Below the pieces are notes generated by a model that was not told the origin of the DNA, made no database searches, and saw nothing but the letters and a program-made list of their open reading frames with translations. The position numbers and the translations under genes are program-made. This document shows positions 57,752-64,000 of a stretch of 64,000 nt of DNA, piece by piece; the stretch's first letter is position 1, and every line of letters begins with the position of its first letter. Origin of the DNA: Earliella scabrosa (taxonomy: Eukaryota > Basidiomycota > Agaricomycetes > Polyporales > Polyporaceae); assembly GCA_022605405.1 (NCBI GenBank), contig JABYQQ010000004.1, positions 1,674,001-1,738,000 on the forward strand, in the 5' to 3' direction.

Positions 57752-59794
57752 TATGGACCGCAACGGGGACCCGGGGGCAAGTGGACCCGCCCCAGTCATT
57801 CCCGAGGTCCTGCTCGATACCATCGTCTCTCTGGTTTGTTGTTCTCCGACTGTATCACCGTGATGTGCGTCTGCGCAGCGAGGCGATCGCACGTCATTTC
57901 TCCGCACCCACCGGTCGTCCAAAACACCTAGATTCGCTATCGCATGCAAACGCTCACTGATATCAGTTCGTTGTAGTTATGCTATTGCCCAGCCTGGACT
58001 GGCGTCTATCAATCCGCCGTTTGGTGCGTCGGAAGGATTACAGACCGTTTCTCCATCCCTTTGCGCGGTCCGACCGCCAGGCTACTACTAGTCCATATGG
58101 TCAGTTTTGGCCTATGCGTGCTGGTGGTGCCTCCAGTACGCCGCCATGCTGCATTGTGTAACTGTCGGGGGGTCATGGCGGCGCGCGAGCTTCATTCTTA
58201 ACTCACGAATCCACGCTGTCGTGGAGCTGCATTCTCCCGCCTTCAACATTGACACGCCTACCACATGGCAGATATCCCGGAGCCAAATGCATGGCTTGTA
58301 GGTCATTGGCTTCAGTTGCTCATAGCGGGTATGGCTCTCCATGTTATGTTCTCTGGCACCGAGTCTGACACGATGGACTGACGGCCAATAACTTCGTAGG
58401 CGCATACTTCTCTTACACCCCGCAATGTGTGTCTATCCTCCGCACCAAGATTCGCGAGGGGGTCTCTCTATGGTTGCCGTTGGTTTGCGCAATGATATTC
58501 CTCATCATGACCGGTGTATGTCTGGCGGGCCATCACCGAGTTTACACTGATTCATCACCTCTCACTCACAGGTGCTCATTTCAGAGATGGTACTCGCATA
58601 CGAGACGGTTTTGGTGCACGAGGACGGACTATGTCACCAACGAAACGTGTCTGCGAACTTCTCGCAATCGACCTCGCTATTGATCAAAGGAATTAGTCAA
58701 GTCGCCATGGCCCTGATTTCAGACTTCGTTATGGTGAGCGTTCACGCTGCTGTGACTCAAGTCATCGATCACGACACACGAAAGATTGAGACTCTGACGA
58801 ACGATGCAGGTTTATCGCACCTTTCTTGTCTGGGAAGGCCAAGTGGGTATCATCGCTGTTCCTGTGTTAATTCTGCTTGCCGATATCGGTACGTCACGCC
58901 GCTCTGAGTCTGCGGCGATCTACTGAACAGCAGGTCGCGTGGTTGATATAGGACTGGGTATCTGGTCGGGGTGGAGCCTCTTCCACGCTGAGTCATTCCA
59001 GGACATAGCCAGGTCAGACGAGGTCATCGTTCCAGTGCGCGCCTTCTTCATTCTTGGCTTTGCTCTCAACGCGATATCTGCTGGTAAGGGTAGAAGTGCC
59101 ACTATCGCTTTGTCCTTGGTTAACTCACAATGTCTTAAATGCGTAGGCCTTATCTGCTGGAAAATCCGGAGCGTCCAATTGTTGGCACCATTAGATCTGA
59201 CCGGAATGAGAGATGGCAGGGTCTCACGTGTATTTGACGTCCTCGTCCAGACCGGTACGTGAGTAGGAGTTTATCCTATCGCCAACGCTTACGCGCAATC
59301 TCATGCTCTCCGTCACTCGCAGCCTCGATCTACTGCATACACCTGTTCATCCTGATCGTGGCCGAAAGCATTGGCTCAAATGTGTATATCCTGTTTGTGG
59401 AACCTGTGCGTCTCAACGACATGCGGCGACTGCACTCTCTGACTTGTTGCAGCTGTTGCCGGTGACGGCTCTCGTGTTCACCATGCTCATCGTGCGCACA
59501 CGCGGCCCGAGACCGGCAGCTACTCCATTGACGGGACACTCTATTCGCTTGAGCCGCCAAATCATCGCAAGCGATAGGACAGGACCTGGTGTGGCGCGCC
59601 CTCTGAGTTTGAACAGGACGGAGGTACTCGGTCTTGAACTCGAGTGTACCATATTTGCGAACCCCTCCGGAGGTCAGTTTGACTCGGATTGTGCTCGACC
59701 TCCACGTCCTGCAAGCGAGACTACAGCTCCAGGTACCACTATTTCCTCATCCCGTGATGGTCGTGCTAACCATTGGTTTGTCATCGCAGTGTAA
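57752..59794 (+). CDS. Multi-pass membrane protein, basidiomycete-specific family
   Basis: A seven-helix-type protein of a widespread but unnamed agaricomycete family. Reliable exons: 58810-58888 (VYRTFLVWEGQVGIIAVPVL), 58934-59083 (DIGLGIWSGWSLFHAE, FFILGFALNAISA), 59147-59254 (GLICWKIRSVQLLAPLD), 59323-59405 (ASIYCIHLFILIVAESIGSN) and 59453-59794 (LPVTALVFTMLIVRTRG plus a long hydrophilic tail). Upstream, an exon ending at 58733 (VAMALISDFVM) and one around 58420-58530 (VSLWLPLVCAMIFLIMT) fit. A start near 57752 (MDRNGDPGASGPAPVIPEVL) is tentative. The pattern YRTFLVW, helix, GLICWKI, AxIYCxHLFIL, P-VTALVFTMLIVR is typical of the family. It differs from the DUF6534 proteins to the left. Function unknown; no enzymatic residues evident. 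Confidence 0.75.
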
Positions 59795-60612
59795 CACCAA
59801 GGTCCACCGGATGCGCAAGCCTTTCAATGGTCCTGCGGGTCGTGGGCTGCAGCTCCGGCGGTGGCCCTCTCCCGGACGCTCCTTGGACTGTGGCGCGGTC
59901 GCTCATGGGTCTCTTAGTGTCGTATCTGCCATTTGTGTTCGACCATTCGAAGTCAAGCATACTTGCTCGTGTCAATTGTACGTTCGACACGATGGACAGC
60001 GCGCCGCGTAGATCAAGATTCAAGCCCTACCCAAGCGAACGACTGCTCCGACTGCTCGCCTTGCATCCTGGCCCGCTGATGTTGATGCGGACCGTTCCAG
60101 GGCGTTCCTGCGTCTCCGTTGCAGAGGATAACATACGCAGGACACTAGGGCGTGTCGTCGTCGAAGGTGAGGAGAAGGCGGGCGCGGTTCTGTTGGGTCT
60201 GCATCATGATGGTGCATTCAACACACTACATAAGTATCCGCATCTTGGATTTGAAACTTGAGCTGATACTTCACATGCAATAATTTCCGGAATGTCTCAT
60301 GGATGGATAATACCTCATCCAAACACCGGGTGCAGCAACAAGTCAGATGGGACATGGCGCACTATGAGCGAGCATGAGGACGAGCTCTCAGCGCGAGAGG
60401 GATTTCTCAAGAGGGCGTCAACGGCTGGCGGCCCGTCGGAAAGCTTAGGGCGCTATGCGGCAGCGGCATCTCACGTGACTAGACACGCCTGTATTTCGCG
60501 ACGGTCGTGCAGGGTGGCTTCGCTTCTGCAGCGTCTTGACTCTTTGCTCCTGTCCCTCGGACATCGTGTGGTCTGGTCCCTCTGCCCTGCTCAGTGCGCC
60601 AGTGAGAACCCG
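59795..60612. other. Intergenic, nothing supported
   Basis: The frame 59773-60261 (+) and the frame upstream of 60613 are open but lack motifs. The latter could extend the next gene to 60292 if its start is wrong. Confidence 0.4.
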
Positions 60613-61930
60613 ATGGCAGAGCATCCACTGATCAACGCAATGGCTACTCCGGATCACAAGCGACGAAGGGCGGAGGGAGAGACGTTTAGCAATGTCAAGA
60701 TGGAACGGAGTAAAGGAACTATCACCGACAAGGCAAAGGCGAACTACGTACGTCTACAGATACTTAGCAACTGCAAAAGCCATAACGTCACGCATCCGTA
60801 GCTCTCCAGCCAGCTGCGGTTGCGGTTGCAGTATGCGAAGCTCAAAGTTGAGCATGGCTGGGTGCGTTCTCTGTGCCGTTCACACAATACGATGCATCCT
60901 CAGACCACGTCGGTGTCCCCTCCTTAGCAACGGCAAACACTCAGCGAAGTCGAGAACCTTTACTTCCGGCATACACACCTCACGCGCCCCTACCCTGTCA
61001 TCTCCCCTGGTGGTCGCCGTAACGGCCGCACTCTCTCCTCCAACGCCTTCGTGAGCAGTACACAGCAAGAGAATGTACCCTCCATGATAGGAGCGCGACG
61101 CGAGCAATCTCTGGATGGCGCCGCAGCGCAAATCTTTGCCTCCATGAGCTCAGGCGCGGGACCCTCCAACTTGCGCCCAAACAGCACCCTTAGTGGCACC
61201 TGTACGTCCCTTTCGTAACATTCGATCGCATCCAGCCCCCTCTGATGTTCCGCGATGAGAAGCATCATCCTCAAGTGTGGAGTCCACCGCAGCCCCCACC
61301 ATGCCCTCGACGCCTACTGCCGACACCAGTCGCATCGCGACCCCCCTTGCGCCCCACCTCGGGTTCGGCGCTGGTACTTCAGTCACCCGCTACCCCCTCA
61401 CGCGATCCGAGTCCACCTCGACCGTGATCATGGAGGCGACGCCTAGTCTATATCATGCTTCCGGGTCTTCCCTGAAGACCGCATCGTCAAGTACCAAAGC
61501 TTCACAACTAGCCTCCACATCCTCTACCTCCACAGTGCAGCAGAGCCCGAGCACGAATAGTACGTTTCGCGAACCATTCGACCCCATGGAGCCGACAGAG
61601 CACCTCGACTCGCAGCTTGCCGCGCTGCGCTCGATTATCTCCGCGTCGTCCATGCCCATACCCCTGCCTCCTCCAACACCAAACTCCGCTGCGCCCTCAG
61701 TGTCCAGCGCGGCGGGCCCCTCAGCGACCAGCCCTGGCGGAGGGCTGACGTATGACGCGTTCTGGTCCGCACATGGTACCACATCGTATCGCTCTGTTCT
61801 CGCGATGCCGGCGGCGCCTCACCCCACATCGAGCACTCCCTTGCAGCCCCACCCGAGTGCGCCTGCCGTGCTCGGTCCTAGTGGGGTCATGAACGCTAAC
61901 GGCGGGCAGGATGCTCGGACGTTAGCTTAA
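60613..61930 (+). CDS. Putative regulator with a Whi5-reminiscent helix
   Basis: Exons 60613-60747 and 60802-60861 (both phase 0) lead to a third exon beginning at 60928, and a terminal exon ending at 61930; the junction around 61190-61260 is not settled. It begins MAEHPLINAMATPDHKRRRA, then the segment LSSQLRLRLQYAKLKVEHGW and QRQTLSEVENLYFRHTHL. That amphipathic Leu/Arg/Tyr/Lys-Val helix, preceded by a basic, disordered N-terminus, is reminiscent of the RLxLAYYKVK helix of Whi5/Nrm1 G1/S repressors, but the match is by eye and partial. The C-terminal 220 residues are Ser/Thr/Pro-rich, with several S/T-P sites suited to cyclin-dependent kinase control, and end with GGQDARTLA. No enzyme or membrane motif. 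Confidence 0.6.
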
Positions 61931-62094
61931 CGCAGAAGGGGTTTTAGGTTCATCTGTGAACTAAAGCGCCGATTCATCACCTTCATGAGCCGACGCGTGC
62001 TACACATGTATCATACGGTAGTATAGTTATGTAGTCGTACATTTATTCGCGGTATTACTCATTCAGAATCACGTCCGTCTGCGCCTTGTGTAAC

Positions 62095-62099
62095 AAAAA
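62095..62099 (-). terminator. Pol III T-run after tRNA-His
   Basis: Five T residues on the minus strand, 16 nt after the tRNA 3' end. Confidence 0.6.
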
Positions 62100-62115
62100 G
62101 ACATAGGTCTCAGGA

Positions 62116-62201
62116 TGTCCCAGGCAGGAGTCGAACCTGCGCCTCCACGGTTTGCGGATTTGTGCCACAATGTGATGATCTGACCACTAATCGACAAGGA
62201 C
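62116..62201 (-). tRNA. tRNA-His(GTG) with 14-nt intron
   Basis: Cloverleaf on the minus strand: acceptor GTCCTTG/CTGGGAC with discriminator A73 (usual in eukaryotic tRNA-His), D stem GATT/GATC, anticodon GTG at 62168-62166 followed by G37, variable AGGC, and T arm GCAGG-TTCGACT-CCTGC. The anticodon arm only closes if 62164-62151 (14 nt, directly after position 37) is removed, leaving stem TCAC/GTGG plus an A31-C39 mismatch. One U-U mismatch (6-67) lies in the acceptor stem. Length is 86 nt, 72 after splicing, before the enzymatic addition of G-1. The B box is intact. Confidence 0.82.
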
Positions 62202-63546
62202 TAAGTCTTCTACAAACCACAACGGTGTATTCGGAGAGGGAGGGATATCGAGTCGGTTCGCAATGAACTCATCAGAAATCAGCAGAAATCAATGACAAGG
62301 GAGGAACAACTTGAGCCTGCCGCTTTGACTGTAGTGAGTGCATCCTCTGCATCGACGTTACACTCAGCCTGGCATCAATATTGATATACGACTTAGTTGT
62401 AGTCCCGTGGAACAGCCTGATTATCATGACGATCCTTCCATCACCAGACTATCTACTACATGTCGGTCGCTTCACAACTCCAAACAGCGGTCACCAGTAT
62501 TGCCGACGGGCCTCGATGTGTACATGTGCTTTGTTCCCACCACAACGCCCAGACGGTAAAGCCTGTACGAACGGCGGGCAGAACTCGGACGCCACCCAAG
62601 CAGCTCGACGTGACGGAACTTTCCGAGCGGAAAGACAACTGGGTCCGCACGCAAAGTTCTTATCTTCGAGTGTTGCTGTGCCTCCTGTTGCGGTCCTCCT
62701 CAACATGTCAAACCCGCCGTCTGAGGGCGGGAGGACTTACGGGACCTGTCTGCGCTCCGAGTTTACTGTGCCGGTGCTATTAGTTGTGCACTCGGATCGT
62801 CTGTCCTGCTTCTCTGTCGTCCCATGAACTCAGAAATCATGACGATGTCTCACTTGCACTACTAGCCTCTAGGATCCTAAGGTACTGCCTCAAGCCCGAG
62901 TCGAGAAGCAACTTGGAAAAAGCCCGCCTGCCGGTCTTAACCCCTGAATCCGATCGACGGACGCTCTCGGTCAGGTCGGCCTAGCTATTGAGACATGTGA
63001 GTGTTCTGACTCCATGTTATTCACAAGTGGTCTAGTGCAGAAGAGGGTGTCTGATGAGACTATGTCACTAAGTCCTTCTAGGCTGTTGCCAGCTGATGAT
63101 GCGCGGTCGGTGACGCTGCTGTGCGGAAGCCTCTTGTGACCAGAGTCGCGATCGCCATCCACATATTCAGCTCTCAAAGTTCCAGACTCAACGACCACCT
63201 CCACGGTCGCGGCGCCGTGCCATAGCGACCCCGCTCAGAAGCACTGGATGCCCGAAAGATGCCGGCATGCATACACATCCTGATCGGCGGTATATCGTCC
63301 CTCGTTCGTACTCAGTCCGCAGTGGTTCGTTGGTGCAAAACCAGTTTCCACTCGCATTAGCTCGACGATGTACAGAGTATACAAGCAGTCCCGGGGACAG
63401 TCCATGCTGTGCACAGCACTCAACCCTAAAACACAACAACAGTCCTTGACAAACTCATGCTACAGTAAAAGGCCGCAAGCGCGGGAAGCCCGAAGTGCGA
63501 AATCGAAGGAGAAGAAGTCCGTAATGTCGTAATCTATCGGCGCATT
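62202..63546. other. Intergenic, nothing supported
   Basis: About 1.3 kb. The frame 62381-62827 (+) and others have no motif. Confidence 0.4.
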
Positions 63547-64000
63547 TTAAAGGCCAAGGGCCGCGTTGAGAGCGACAATGTTGAGGGAACGAATGTCGGG
63601 AATGATGGGGGTCACGAAGGTGTTGAGAATCCCACCGAAGAGGCCGAGGAGGAGACCGCCGAGGAGACCGTTGAGGGCACCCCCGAGGACGCCGGAGAGC
63701 AGGCCGAGGACGAGGGTGACGACCGTGCCGAGGAGGGAACCGACCAGGGAGACGTTACCGGCGAGGGACACGGGGATCGCAGACCCGTGGAACCCAGTGA
63801 TAGCGGTAAGGCCGGGGACGGTCAGCTGCAGGTAGAGTCCTCCTTGTCAGTCTCTCACTTCACAGAGGTCTGATAGCAACTCACGGAGAGGAGAAGGCCG
63901 AGCAAGTTGAAGATGTCACCAAAGTTCAGGAGCTGAGCGTTGTTGTTGAAGTTGATGCCCGAGTTAATACCCGAGAAAATGACATCGCGCGGCTGGTTGG
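63547..64000 (-). CDS. Hydrophobic Gly/Leu-rich protein (3' part)
   Basis: Two exons are visible: one entering from the right edge and ending at 63885, and the last, 63825-63547, joined in phase 0 across a 59-nt intron. The first carries DVIFSGINSGINFNNNAQLL and FGDIFNLLGLLLS; the last has LTVPGLTAITGFHGSAIPVS, then a run of Gly-Leu-Leu-Gly units (GLLSGVLGGALNGLLGG, continuing LLLGLFGG) and ends IVALNAALGL. The composition (small residues, Leu, Val, few charges) resembles secreted, surface-active or membrane-inserting fungal proteins, but no hydrophobin cysteines occur, so it is not a hydrophobin. The N-terminus, which would show a signal peptide, is outside the window. Confidence 0.72.

Noticed and set aside
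1..64000. CRISPR arrays, prokaryotic operons or phage genes
   Set aside because: Spliceosomal introns throughout and no regularly spaced direct repeats; the DNA is eukaryotic.

Overview
The window looks like nuclear DNA of a filamentous basidiomycete, probably an agaricomycete. Genes carry many introns of about 50-90 nt with GT(A/G)NGT donors. tRNA genes have introns right after position 37. Several families typical of mushroom-forming fungi are present (DUF6534-type and other multi-pass membrane proteins, Ser/Thr-rich GPI proteins of the Kre9/Knh1 type, BTB proteins with fungal linkers). No taxonomic search could be run. All exon models are manual: reading frame and phase were followed across each junction.

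Left half (1-38 kb) is mostly conserved housekeeping genes. In order: 5' part of urease accessory GTPase UreG (-, runs off the left edge); a Ser/Pro-rich protein (+); a C3HC4 RING protein (+); ESCRT-II VPS25 (-); tRNA-Asp(GTC) with an 8-nt intron (+); a HIRIP3/CHZ-type histone chaperone (-); an intronless disordered protein (-); a RanBP1-domain protein of the Yrb2/RanBP3 kind (-); an ER protein disulfide isomerase (+); a small conserved-looking protein (+); the oligosaccharyltransferase catalytic subunit STT3 (-), divergent from a Bet1/Sft1-type SNARE (+); a UBA-zinc finger-UBX p97 adaptor (+); and a long coiled-coil protein (+). STT3, the PDI and Bet1/Sft1 all belong to the early secretory pathway. 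UBX and VPS25 belong to ubiquitin-dependent sorting and turnover. Between the RanBP1 gene and the PDI lies a 1.6-kb inverted-repeat DNA transposon with about 300-bp terminal inverted repeats and a 9-bp target duplication, the signature of a non-autonomous Mutator-like element.

Right half (39-64 kb) is accessory and shaped by duplication. A divergent pair, a DUF6534-type membrane protein on the minus strand and an unusual zinc-finger protein on the plus strand, occurs twice in a row (39.3-43.7 kb and 44.0-48.7 kb). It is followed by two tandem GPI-anchored Kre9-like proteins (-), a BTB/POZ-like protein (+), a multi-pass membrane protein of another basidiomycete family (+), a protein with a Whi5-reminiscent helix (+), tRNA-His(GTG) with a 14-nt intron (-), and the 3' part of a hydrophobic Gly/Leu-rich protein (-). 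The duplicated membrane protein/zinc-finger module is the best candidate for an undescribed system: a possible surface sensor paired with its own regulator. That link rests on layout only.

Many long stretches (for example 8.9-12.9, 37.2-39.3 and 52.7-55.4 kb) hold no gene I can support.
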